Part shown: positions 24,601 through 36,300 of the stretch, in pieces
How positions within the stretch are numbered: position 1 is the stretch's first letter
Layout of the letters: each line of letters starts with the position of its first letter
DNA from: Haemonchus contortus
Lineage: Eukaryota; Nematoda; Chromadorea; Rhabditida; Trichostrongylidae
Reading direction: 5' to 3'
DNA: 64,000 nucleotides
Assembly: GCA_000469685.2 (NCBI GenBank)
Contig: LS997566.1
Location: 16,854,045 to 16,918,044 of the forward strand
The notes under the pieces: model-generated
Told to the model about the DNA's origin: nothing
Seen by the model: only the letters and a program-made list of their open reading frames with translations
Databases searched by the model: none
Translations under genes and position numbers: made by a program

Positions 24601-27600
24601 GATAGCGGAGCATTTGCCGTTCATGCTGTACGGGAAAACGTTCCAATGACATTCAGAAGCTTCACTCTCGTGACATTAGCGTGAACTTTTTTGCACTTTC
24701 CTGTACTCGAGTGTTCTTGAGGCCTTCTCGCAATGGTGCTTTCCCAGGGCGAGGCAACACAGCTCTCATCCAGCAAATACCAATGGAATGTGCCATGTTG
24801 AAGTATGCCATTCCGTGGGGGATCTGCTGAGGGGGTACGGCTCCTACCCAGTGGTTGTATCAATTGTTTCGGGATTCCTCTCAGCACATTCCTCTTCGAG
24901 TGCTGGTTAGCTTATGGACTGGTTCACAGGAAGGTGAGATTTTCAGGAGCTACCTGATAGGGAGTTTGAGGATTTGGCATTGTTTATGCTATCCTGGTCA
25001 GCCATCCCGAGCGATGAAAATATGAAAAAGACATTATTGTCACCTACACGACTCTGACTTTGCATTACATCATTTGTTGTCGGTATTCGACAAAGCAACA
25101 CGTCCAGATCCTGACAAGGATCGAAGATTCCGAGGAATAGCCTTCTGAAATCAAAGGCACAGTTTGGTATGAATTTTGAGTTACCTTTTTCAAGTCGAAG
25201 TCAGAAAGCAGAGGTTTTGGTTGTTAATAGTGCACTAGTGGTGAAGGGAGCGAGAAGGTCAGACGTTAATGTAACAATTTTCCCATACAAAATCAACGTA
25301 AAAACATTCGATTTCTCTGTATAAGCAGCTGCCACCAATATGCAGTACCACTTTTAACAAATATTTGGGGCGGCTGTCATTGACTGCTGATGCAAGGACT
25401 AGGAATGGAAAGTATTGAGAGGCGGTTCTGGATCTCTTTTTGACAGATAGGCAACTCATACACTTTAATATGACCCGGCTACCTGAAGTCAATGCGGAAA
25501 TCGTAGCGCGCTCGATTCTTCCAAGCCATTCCCTTCATAGCGTGCATGCAGATGCGCGCTTCCGTGGAACTACTGCCGGTTACCGTGAGAATTCAGAGAA
25601 GAATACCACCGCCCGAGTCGACCCAGCTCCACATCAAAACCTCGCAAAATGCGCGAATCTGAAAATCGCTAGTGCTCAGAATCCGTAAATGTTCATCTTA
25701 TCCATTGCGGCCAAAATGGTGCCCAAAATGAAGCATAAAGATTAGCGTCAAGATGTCGATTGGCATAAACAAACTCATGAGGAACTTGACTACCTCCCTT
25801 TAAAGCCACATAGAAGTCAGTAAATCAGGGTAGTGGAATTGATTATATAGCAAATATCGGAATTTTTTTTCAGCGACCGCTTTGTTTAATTTCTTATGTT
25901 CTGTCGTACAAGCAGCTGTGCAGACGGCAATACCCCTTTAAATAGCTGAGATGCTTTAAATAGCTGGGGTGACCGGAAAATCCAGTCACATCAAAAATGC
26001 GTCTTATCTTCCTTGTGCTATGCTTCTTCCTGGTAAGCGCCGAATTGGACGGTGAGTTCCTTTTTGAATTAGCGGCGAAGCGACATATCTCACAATCTCG
26101 ATATATTATGACCTCATTAGTCAACGCTACCTACTAACGCTCAAAAACTAATTTTTCAGAAATTGGGAGAAAAGTTTTCAAGAAGGTCCACAGATGGTAC
26201 AACCCAAAAATAGTGAGTCACTCGGTAGGTTCAGCTGAATAGAGCAAAGGTTGTAAAGTTCGTTCTCAGAGGTGGAGTAAGCAATTGGAAGGAAAGGCAC
26301 TAGAATATTTGAACTCGAAAGATAATTTGGAGGAGGGCATTATGGTGATCGATGGAGAAAAGTTTGCTCTTCTTGATTAGAATAATCCTTTTATCTATCT
26401 AAGTATGTGTTGTCATATGTTCAGTACTTACCAAAAAGATAACTCTCTTACGCTAGGAGCAAAGCTGCTTGACACATTCAATGGTCCCAAGTGGGACGAA
26501 ACAGAGAAGGTGAGTTATATTGGCGTAAATGAGGCTAATAAAATATTGTAAAAAATGTTAATTAGTGGGTTTAAGGAAAGATAATCGATAAATTGTTACA
26601 TAGAAATCTACACCCACTCTCCGTGTACCGTTAGTCCTATAAAAATATGTGGGATAGAGCCATTGGAATTAATCAATCCCGGGCCTGGGATGGACCCTAA
26701 CATTCGACTTATAACTTCAAAATCGTAACGGCTTATTGCAATCGTATATGACCTATACAATGCCTTGAGATGGCCAGCTGATGTACAAGTCAGTGCCTTT
26801 ATCCTGCCAAACGAAGTTCACCATTTGACCGAACCCGAAGAAATTGAACACTTGATGGTCTTGGTGGGTGTGGATGGGTCCGACTATACATGCATGATAA
26901 TGCACCACTTGCAACTTCACCGCCACCGCTCCCTTAGTCGCATTAGAACAGGGTCAATACGCTACCTTCCGATTTTCATTCAAATGATCCTCTTTTCTTT
27001 AGCTTCACATATCACTTCTTTTTTTTGCAGAGTTCATAGCATTTCTCAGTACCTTGAAAGCAGCGTACTGAAGGGTGGATAGGGATATATTGGGTGGTGA
27101 ATATTACGGTTAGCAAATAGCATATAGTAGTGACTGTTGTTTCTGAATGATATTTTTTAAATGTTTTTCAATTTCTAAAATCCTACTGAATTTTTGTTTT
27201 CAGATTAAGGCTAATATTGTTTCACATTCAGCTTACTGACCTACCAGAAGGTTCGCGATACGGATGCAACTTCATTTACCAAGAAGGGTCGACGGAAGAT
27301 GTTCTAAGATACGCCTGTCTCTACGAGAAAATTTAACTGAGCTGCTCACACGCTCATTAGGCTTTCTAATGAATCGGTCTTTTTACTGAAAAACAGCAGA
27401 CAACAAAAGTAGAAGTGTACTGTAATTCTGCATTGATCTAGACGTGTTGTGCCCTCCAATACTATTCTCATTCTCAATAAGGGTTCAATGAATAGCGTAG
27501 ATCAAAGGCACAGTACGCGATAATTTCTGGGTACCCGGTTTTTGAAGGATGAAGAAAGATACAGTCTCGAATAGTACAAAAATAACGAACAAAGCACAGA

Positions 27601-27931
27601 AAAGGCGTATAAAAAGAAATGTGAGGGCACAGAAAGCCAGTAAAATGAAGGGTTGGACGATTTCCAGGTAAAAATGGCGTGAAAATAATGTTTGGGTAAG
27701 ATGACGCTCTGCGTCTCTGACACCAAACGGCAGTGTGCACAGAGGCCGCGTCAGGGCGCAGACATAGTTTGATGCCCAACTTCTTGCAAGAGATAACTAT
27801 GCCACTCAACTCCGGATCTCCTCCCCTAGCTCGATCTTTATGCCCTCGGGTACGAAATCATCTCTCCGAAAACGGCGTGGCGCCGCCGCGTATTGCAGGA
27901 TTGCGATGGAAGATTGGAGCGTGCGGGCAAT
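24601..27931. repeat. repeat block B (second copy of duplicated unit)
   Basis: Collinear with block C at an offset of 8802-8804 bases and nearly identical over ~3.3 kb. The differences noticed are a 2-base indel near 24647, a C/T change at 26352 and differences after 27822. The right junction is at about 27931, where the shared sequence GAGCG(T/C)GCGGGCAATT gives way to unrelated TTC-rich sequence. It carries the secreted gene at 25997-27336. Confidence 0.9.
25997..27336 (+). CDS. small secreted protein, copy B
   Basis: Exons 25997-26051, 26160-26212, 26270-26361, 26425-26509 and 27232-27336 join in the same phases as copy A and give 129 residues. The signal peptide ends ...FFLVSA. The two C-terminal cysteines (RYGCN, RYACLY) are kept. 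Compared with copy A there are 11 residue changes and only two silent ones, mostly toward acidic or neutral residues (for example Lys to Glu near the end). All splice sites are intact. The fourth intron lacks the 508-bp MITE of copy A. The upstream TTTAAATAGCTG doublet is present. Function unknown; a degenerate CAP/SCP-like origin is possible. Confidence 0.7.
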
Positions 27932-28039
27932 TCCTTCTTCTTCTTGATTCCTTCACAACCAGTGCACCATTTACAACCAACCTTCTTGATTCCTTTACAA
28001 CCAGTGCACCATTTACAAACAAAGCCTTTGCTTTCTGAC

Positions 28040-28850
28040 TTCGACTTTATAAAGGGATCTCAAAATTGATGCCAAACTGTGCCTTTGATTTCAAAAGGCC
28101 ATTCCTCGAATTCTTCGATTCTTGTCAGGAGCCAGACGTGTTACTTTGTCGAATCCCGACAACATGATGTCGTGCAAAGACAGAGTCGTGTGGGTAACAA
28201 TAATGTCCTTTTCATCGCTCGTGATGGCTGACCAGGATAGCATAGACAATGCCAAATCCTCAAACTCCCTATCAGGTAGCTCCTGAAAATCTCACCTTCC
28301 TGTGAATCAGTCCATAAGCTAACCAGCACTCGAAGAGGAACGTGCTGAGAGGAATTCGCATAATTGCAAATAGTATGCATTTCATGTCCCGAAACAATTG
28401 ATACAATCTTTGGGTAGGAGCCGTACCCCCTCAGCAGATCCCCCACGGAATGGCATACTCCAACATGACACATTCCATTGGTATTTGCTGGATGAGAGCT
28501 GTGTTGCCTCGCCCTGGGAAAGCATCATTGCGAAAATGCCTCAAGAACTCTTGCGTAAAGACAGTGTAAAAAGATCACGCTAATGTCTTGAGGGTGAAGC
28601 TTCTGAATGTCATTCTAGAACTTTTCCCGTACAGCATGAATGGCAAATGCTCCGCTATCGTCATTTTTTTTATCGCCTAGAAGAAATCCATTCGTCCTTG
28701 TTTAGTCATTCTTAAGAACCCTGTTAATTACATATTCGTAGGGTGTGGGATGAGGCATAAGTGCACTTTCATCAGTGACGATTCATAGGAAAACGAGAGG
28801 AATTTCAGACCTCGTAGTAATTCGAAGGGTGGCTTATGTAAAAAGTATGT
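28040..28850 (-). repeat. inverted partial copy of the repeat block
   Basis: Read on the minus strand this matches the left part of block A (about 1390-2230), including the GATTCATAGG...AAGTGCACTTATGCC segment and the region around the BglI-like TACCCCCTCAGCAGATCCCC. It lies just downstream of block B in opposite orientation and is more diverged than B is from C, so it is an older copy or part of an independent element. Confidence 0.75.
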
Positions 28851-29200
28851 TCCTAGTGAAGTATACGGCATAATTAAATGCAGGCCCCTATTACGTCAAA
28901 AACAATCCTGAAGGAAAAATGATTGAAATGATTTCCTTTGAATCGAATGTGCTCATGAGAAGCAGGAACAACACTCTCTCTAAGCAACACGGCTTCCTTC
29001 TTCTTGTATGCTCATGAAGTTTTCGGCTGTTTAATTGTAAGGGGAGGGGAGGAGGGGGTGTAGGGTTGAAAGCATCACACATCATCACAGCATTAAGGCC
29101 TTTAGGCATCAGTCCATCCGGTGGTAAGGATATACCCCCACATTCCACTTCCATTCAGAATCGGCGAACATGAATAGCTTCTTGAATGCGAATGTACATA

Positions 29201-31122
29201 GAGGGTGTCCCAAAATTATTGACGCCGATTGATAGCAATATATTCGAAAATTATAAACTGCGAAAGACAATGGATTTTCCACGCACGCTAGCTAACACTA
29301 TGTGCTACAATATGCTACAGTGGCCCTCCAAACATCCTATATGAGCGAAAATAAAAGTCAAAGTTTGCTTTCGACCTGATCGCATGTGGCACGCAAGTAT
29401 CCTTCTCCATTTCTTCCCAGCCGTTTTCAGCCTTTGCATTCGAGGGCTCTAAACTGGGACTGCAAACTGGACAGGTCCTCTTACAAACAGGGAACATTCG
29501 TGGGAGTCATGTGGGTCAAGCTCTGGAAAATAGGATGACCATTCCCCTTCACCAATGAAGTCGGGCAGCTGTCGTGTGCACCCCTGGTCAGGCAATCTTG
29601 GCTCTGTGGGCTGAAGCTTCCTGCTGGAAGGAATACGAGATGTTTCAGAAAGTAGTCGGATTAGTGCTTCATTACCTCCATTAGTACGCTGTTTGAGTAC
29701 TGGTTTTGGCCAACTTTCACGCCTGCACCGAAGAAACCAGGAGCAGCCTACACTTGCCAGTGATTTCCTCGAAACATAACGTTTCAGTGTTCTTATAGCA
29801 ACCTTTTTGTGAGATAATACAAATAGATGTTCCTTTACAGGATGCGAACGTTTTGGTTGTTGAAGGATGGTTTGATCGTAAAAATTATTTTAGCCAGAGA
29901 AGACGACGGAGGGTTGCGTGTCATCACTCGAACGGGTGTGCATCTTTCTGCATTTTTTGGCCCTGCGGTGTCTGTTGAGATCGGAATTGAAGTGAAATTT
30001 CTGCACATGACAGGAATGAGGGTGAAGCTTCTGCGTGACATTCTTCCATGGCGAAAACTACTGTAAGCCGTGCCCGTTAACTCCCCTTTGATGGGTCACC
30101 CAGGTTTCCGACCGATTGGCAGAGGGACATTTCAATAGTTCTATCTTCAGAAACATTCTACCTTTCTACCTTTTCTGGTTTGCCTCTAATTTAACCCTTT
30201 GACGACCATGGCACCCGCCGGCGGGTGCCACTATGACTGGCGCATGGGACCATGGCACCCAATGTTGGGTGCCACCATGTTTTTTTCTTTATTTGCACAT
30301 TTGAAACTTATTTGATATTTTCATTTTTAATAACCAGCTTCATGTTACTTATATTCAACATGGTCCACATTACTGTTTTATTAAAGCTTATTTATTACAA
30401 ACCTATATATACAATGGGGTATCACTGAGGAAAAACCTAGGTACTTCCGCAGAATTTATGTTCATCCTGGAAACATTGCAGACAGTAAAAGCCGTAACAA
30501 CTGTTGCACTGTGTTTTCACCTTCTTAGCAGGCGCACTAGCAAAGCATAATTTGATAGTAAAGAATCTTAAAGAATACGCATTTTTACTGTAAACATTAT
30601 TTTTAAAAAATTTGTCCCACATTGCTTCCAAACTCCATTTTCAAGCCTCACTTAATTATAATGGATGAAATAATATTGCGATACTTCCATTCCAAGCGAA
30701 ATACTGCTAAACTTATTGAGTCAGAGAAAGGAGTTCCTCCTGGGACCATGGCACCCACCGGTGGGTGCCAGTCGCGCACGAAAGGAAAGGGGCGTGGTCC
30801 CATGGGCGCGCCACGTCGAAATCGGCATTGTCGTCAAAGGGTTAATCTTTTTTTATATCGTTTGATAGCCTCCTATACGGCTATTATAAAAGTCCCCAGG
30901 TATATCATAAAGCCCATCCACCACTCGCGTGTCAATGATTGCAAGTGGCATTGATTGAGCCTCTCCCACTTGAGAGATATTGGAAGATCCACATCAGTAA
31001 CCATGCATATTGCAATGAAATCTTCTTATGCAACTAATTAATAACAGCTAATGTGAATTTGACAGATTATTTCTACCCCAAAAACTTCTGGATTTTGGCG
31101 CCTATAATTTTGGGACACCCTG
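29201..31122 (-). mobile_element. mariner-family transposon, decayed, carrying a nested insertion
   Basis: The ends (GAGGGTGTCCCAAAATTAT and the complement of CAGGGTGTCCCAAAATTAT) are terminal inverted repeats flanked by TA (29199-29200 and 31123-31124). After removing the nested 651 bases, the length is about 1.27 kb, normal for mariner. Minus-strand frames in order show KIIFTIKPSFNNQNVRIL (first catalytic region), GAGVKVGQNQYSNSVLMEV, FQQEASAHRAKIA (the FQQD.APAH region, with Asp changed to Glu) and WCTRQLPDF...FPELDPHD (the PDLNPxD region). Stops and frameshifts separate the blocks, so the transposase is dead. Confidence 0.85.
30195..30841 (-). mobile_element. non-autonomous piggyBac-like element nested in the mariner
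   Basis: The element is flanked by TTAA on both sides (30191-30194 and 30842-30845). It has perfect 12-base ends, CCCTTTGACGAC and GTCGTCAAAGGG. Subterminal palindromes of the form GGCACCC-N6-GGGTGCC occur twice at the left (about 30210-30229 and 30252-30271) and once at the right (about 30747-30766). A minus-strand frame at 30437-30631 ends with CNSCYGFYCLQCFQDEH, resembling the C-terminal cysteine-rich zinc-binding domain of piggyBac transposases. It is therefore an internally deleted derivative that kept the transposase tail. Confidence 0.85.
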
Positions 31123-31517
31123 TATGTGGCCTATACTATGTAGCGCTGGTCATCTGGTGAATAAATTTGAGCTTTTATCCCTTGAAGCGGGCCAGATTTC
31201 AATTTTCAGAATCTAAACGGATGGAAACTCGGTTGGCCTTAGCGGATATCGACAAGGGACCGAACCCGACCATACGTGTGTGATAGTGCACCACTTGCAG
31301 CTACACCATCCCCGCCCTATCACATTTATAGCCTGATTTGCATAATATAATAATACAATTGTAATAGAGCTTTCCTTCCGCGGCAGCAATTCATCAGCAA
31401 GCGCTGTGATCACTAGGTTGTCCCATACATAGTGAATGCCTTGCCTTGTCATCAAACCATCGGAAAAATGTACCCGAGTATCTGTATTTATTCTCGACAT
31501 GCCCCCCCCCCCCAGTT

Positions 31518-32030
31518 AAAGGCACGGTCCGCGATGAAAAAGATTACCGAGTTCATCCTTTAGGAATACTCAGCCCCCCCCACAACCCGTGAGTGCTGGA
31601 AGTTACTCTCTCTCTCCCATAATCTCAGCGCCTAGGGCATAGTGGAAGCGCTGTCGCTGCCGCAATTGGCTTCAACACGCCTCGATCGATATCACGTTAG
31701 ACGAGTTCCGAGACAATACAGATTGCAACTATTCGTTCTAGGACCCACACACTATCAGCTGGTCGCCGAGTGATGAGGCGATGTTTTACTCTCATTCTTT
31801 TTTCCTCTGCTATTCTTTTTGCTGCCACGATCCCATATTTGATTCCCAAGAATCCCAGTGGATTTTTTGATGCGTATGTACAATATGCGTATGTGGCCAC
31901 TTACATAAACCCCTCTTCGAATTACTACGGGGTCGGAAATTCCTCTATTTTCCTATGAATCGTCACTGATGAAAGTGCACTTATGCCTCATCCCTTCCTC
32001 TCCTCCTCTCCTCCTCTCACGCGCTACAGA
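31518..32030. repeat. internally deleted copy of the 643-1520 repeat arrangement
   Basis: Starts with the family-1 left TIR (AAAGGCACGGTCCGCGATG). It follows the 643-960 sequence to about 31850, then jumps to sequence matching 1346-1500 (AATCCCAGTGGATTTTTTGA onward). About 380-400 bases including the right TIR are missing. It ends in the CTCCTC-rich stretch also seen before block A. Confidence 0.6.
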
Positions 32031-32053
32031 TCCTACTTTATATAATTCGCTAA

Positions 32054-32118
32054 GTGTGTCTGTTGGTGTGTCGGTGTGTTTGTGTGTTTGTGTGTGTGTG
32101 TGTCGGTGTGTGTGTTTG
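32054..32118. repeat. imperfect (TG)n microsatellite
   Basis: Alternating T/G tract interrupted by TTTG, TCGG and CTG units. No gene features nearby. Confidence 0.8.
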
Positions 32119-32123
32119 ACCGG

Positions 32124-32400
32124 AAATTCATAACTCCTGTTCCCGTGGACCTAGGAAGCTCAAATTTGGTAGGAGTACACGGGGCAGGATGGGAACACCT
32201 ACGGTAAGTGGCAGGACCGGAATCCGTGCACAGGGAGCGCGGCGTGCGCGTTTGAAACTTTGGGCCGCAAATTCATAACTCATGTTTACGTGGTCCTATT
32301 GCATTGAAACTTGGTAGGAGTACAGGAAGCAGGATAGGAACACTGATGGTAGGTGATAAGATAACAATTGAGAGGAGTTGATCAAGAACCTAGAAAGGCG
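32124..32400. repeat. two tandem ~145-base units
   Basis: AAATTCATAACTC occurs at 32124 and 32269, each followed by TTGGTAGGAGTACA and a GCAGGAT(G/A)GGAACAC segment. The units are about 75-80% alike by eye. They look like subrepeats of a larger dispersed repeat. Confidence 0.6.
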
Positions 32401-33252
32401 AGCACAGGAACCGTTACTTACTTCCTGTTAACGGCAGAGCTTTGGCACTTCGCAAAACTGTTAGAGACTGATAGAAACTGATAGGAGGCGAGAGCAAGTA
32501 AATCTACAACGTCTTTAATACTAACTACTGAGCATTCCAGCAAATAGTGCAGGAGGTGAAGGGACCGAAGTTAATCAGTGATAAGGACAGATAATAACAA
32601 GCGAGCAAGCCCCTTCGTGTCAACAGTGGAACCTTTTCAATGACGGTAATGTAGGATGTGACGTGGTCGTAGGTACTCTGGGACAGGAACTGATAACAAC
32701 TGATAAGAACTGATAAAGGGTCTCAGAGAGCAAAAGGGTATTTATGATCAAACACTGCCTCTTTAATGCTGTAAATGCTATAATAGCGACTGATCAATGA
32801 CATTTCTCCATTACGAAATGAGAATTTGTTCATTTCTTGCTATTGAAGTACGACCGTTACGCAGTAAGCTTTCTGACACAATGAAGTAACACGATTCCTT
32901 TTTGTTCTGTGGCATATCGTTTGAAAACTAAACTCATCTGACCGCTAAGGATTTGGGATTCCCAATTAATGAAAAATCCGTGGAGAAAATGTTCCGTTGA
33001 TAACGACATCTGTGATAGGCGTGATTATCCATTTCTGGGTACCATTCAAAAAATTGGTTGTCAATCAGTTAAGCCATCAATCCGACACAGTTTCAAGAGC
33101 AAGAGCAATGAATCGAAACTTCTAATTAGTACATAAATAATTGTAATACAGAAAAAATCGCTTCCAATTTAAAGCTAATACTGAGGGTGTAGAGCTTTCG
33201 AAGAAAAAGGAGAATTCGAAGTGTTATTTACGCATAGCAAATTTCTTACAAG

Positions 33253-33330
33253 AAGGAAAAGCGCCCGGCGAAGCCGGGCGATCCTTCAAGAAGGAGGGAA
33301 GCCTGGCGTTAGCCGGGCGGCCCGACTGGT
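33253..33330. repeat. pair of GC-rich hairpins at the edge of block C
   Basis: Two adjacent units each begin AAGAAGGA and contain a strong stem: GCCCGGCGAAGCCGGGC, then GCCTGGCGTTAGCCGGGC. They sit directly before the left boundary of block C (about 33330) and contrast with AT-rich flanks. Not seen at the start of block A or B. Confidence 0.6.
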
Positions 33331-36300
33331 ATGTAAATAACAGGGTTGTTGAGAATGGCTTAACAAGTCCGAATGGATTTCTGCAGGCGATAAAAAAATG
33401 ACGATAGCGGAGCATTTGCCGTTCATGCTGTACGGGAAAACGTTCCAGAATGACATTCAGAAGCTTCACTCTCGTGACATTAGCGTGAACTTTTTTGCAC
33501 TTTCCTGTACTCGAGTGTTCTTGAGGCCTTCTCGCAATGGTGCTTTCCCAGGGCGAGGCAACACAGCTCTCATCCAGCAAATACCAATGGAATGTGCCAT
33601 GTTGAAGTATGCCATTCCGTGGGGGATCTGCTGAGGGGGTACGGCTCCTACCCAGTGGTTGTATCAATTGTTTCGGGATTCCTCTCAGCACATTCCTCTT
33701 CGAGTGCTGGTTAGCTTATGGACTGGTTCACAGGAAGGTGAGATTTTCAGGAGCTACCTGATAGGGAGTTTGAGGATTTGGCATTGTTTATGCTATCCTG
33801 GTCAGCCATCCCGAGCGATGAAAATATGAAAAAGACATTATTGTCACCTACACGACTCTGACTTTGCATTACATCATTTGTTGTCGGTATTCGACAAAGC
33901 AACACGTCCAGATCCTGACAAGGATCGAAGATTCCGAGGAATAGCCTTCTGAAATCAAAGGCACAGTTTGGTATGAATTTTGAGTTACCTTTTTCAAGTC
34001 GAAGTCAGAAAGCAGAGGTTTTGGTTGTTAATAGTGCACTAGTGGTGAAGGGAGCGAGAAGGTCAGACGTTAATGTAACAATTTTCCCATACAAAATCAA
34101 CGTAAAAACATTCGATTTCTCTGTATAAGCAGCTGCCACCAATATGCAGTACCACTTTTAACAAATATTTGGGGCGGCTGTCATTGACTGCTGATGCAAG
34201 GACTAGGAATGGAAAGTATTGAGAGGCGGTTCTGGATCTCTTTTTGACAGATAGGCAACTCATACACTTTAATATGACCCGGCTACCTGAAGTCAATGCG
34301 GAAATCGTAGCGCGCTCGATTCTTCCAAGCCATTCCCTTCATAGCGTGCATGCAGATGCGCGCTTCCGTGGAACTACTGCCGGTTACCGTGAGAATTCAG
34401 AGAAGAATACCACCGCCCGAGTCGACCCAGCTCCACATCAAAACCTCGCAAAATGCGCGAATCTGAAAATCGCTAGTGCTCAGAATCCGTAAATGTTCAT
34501 CTTATCCATTGCGGCCAAAATGGTGCCCAAAATGAAGCATAAAGATTAGCGTCAAGATGTCGATTGGCATAAACAAACTCATGAGGAACTTGACTACCTC
34601 CCTTTAAAGCCACATAGAAGTCAGTAAATCAGGGTAGTGGAATTGATTATATAGCAAATATCGGAATTTTTTTTCAGCGACCGCTTTGTTTAATTTCTTA
34701 TGTTCTGTCGTACAAGCAGCTGTGCAGACGGCAATACCCCTTTAAATAGCTGAGATGCTTTAAATAGCTGGGGTGACCGGAAAATCCAGTCACATCAAAA
34801 ATGCGTCTTATCTTCCTTGTGCTATGCTTCTTCCTGGTAAGCGCCGAATTGGACGGTGAGTTCCTTTTTGAATTAGCGGCGAAGCGACATATCTCACAAT
34901 CTCGATATATTATGACCTCATTAGTCAACGCTACCTACTAACGCTCAAAAACTAATTTTTCAGAAATTGGGAGAAAAGTTTTCAAGAAGGTCCACAGATG
35001 GTACAACCCAAAAATAGTGAGTCACTCGGTAGGTTCAGCTGAATAGAGCAAAGGTTGTAAAGTTCGTTCTCAGAGGTGGAGTAAGCAATTGGAAGGAAAG
35101 GCACTAGAATATTTGAACTCGAAAGATAATTTGGAGGAGGGCATTATGGTGATTGATGGAGAAAAGTTTGCTCTTCTTGATTAGAATAATCCTTTTATCT
35201 ATCTAAGTATGTGTTGTCATATGTTCAGTACTTACCAAAAAGATAACTCTCTTACGCTAGGAGCAAAGCTGCTTGACACATTCAATGGTCCCAAGTGGGA
35301 CGAAACAGAGAAGGTGAGTTATATTGGCGTAAATGAGGCTAATAAAATATTGTAAAAAATGTTAATTAGTGGGTTTAAGGAAAGATAATCGATAAATTGT
35401 TACATAGAAATCTACACCCACTCTCCGTGTACCGTTAGTCCTATAAAAATATGTGGGATAGAGCCATTGGAATTAATCAATCCCGGGCCTGGGATGGACC
35501 CTAACATTCGACTTATAACTTCAAAATCGTAACGGCTTATTGCAATCGTATATGACCTATACAATGCCTTGAGATGGCCAGCTGATGTACAAGTCAGTGC
35601 CTTTATCCTGCCAAACGAAGTTCACCATTTGACCGAACCCGAAGAAATTGAACACTTGATGGTCTTGGTGGGTGTGGATGGGTCCGACTATACATGCATG
35701 ATAATGCACCACTTGCAACTTCACCGCCACCGCTCCCTTAGTCGCATTAGAACAGGGTCAATACGCTACCTTCCGATTTTCATTCAAATGATCCTCTTTT
35801 CTTTAGCTTCACATATCACTTCTTTTTTTTGCAGAGTTCATAGCATTTCTCAGTACCTTGAAAGCAGCGTACTGAAGGGTGGATAGGGATATATTGGGTG
35901 GTGAATATTACGGTTAGCAAATAGCATATAGTAGTGACTGTTGTTTCTGAATGATATTTTTTAAATGTTTTTCAATTTCTAAAATCCTACTGAATTTTTG
36001 TTTTCAGATTAAGGCTAATATTGTTTCACATTCAGCTTACTGACCTACCAGAAGGTTCGCGATACGGATGCAACTTCATTTACCAAGAAGGGTCGACGGA
36101 AGATGTTCTAAGATACGCCTGTCTCTACGAGAAAATTTAACTGAGCTGCTCACACGCTCATTAGGCTTTCTAATGAATCGGTCTTTTTACTGAAAAACAG
36201 CAGACAACAAAAGTAGAAGTGTACTGTAATTCTGCATTGATCTAGACGTGTTGTGCCCTCCAATACTATTCTCATTCTCAATAAGGGTTCAATGAATAGC

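Noticed and set aside
29827..30066. Plus-strand frame resembling a transposase stretch (EGWFDRKNYF in another frame)
   Set aside because: The minus strand gives the better and ordered mariner blocks, so this is antisense to the decayed transposase.
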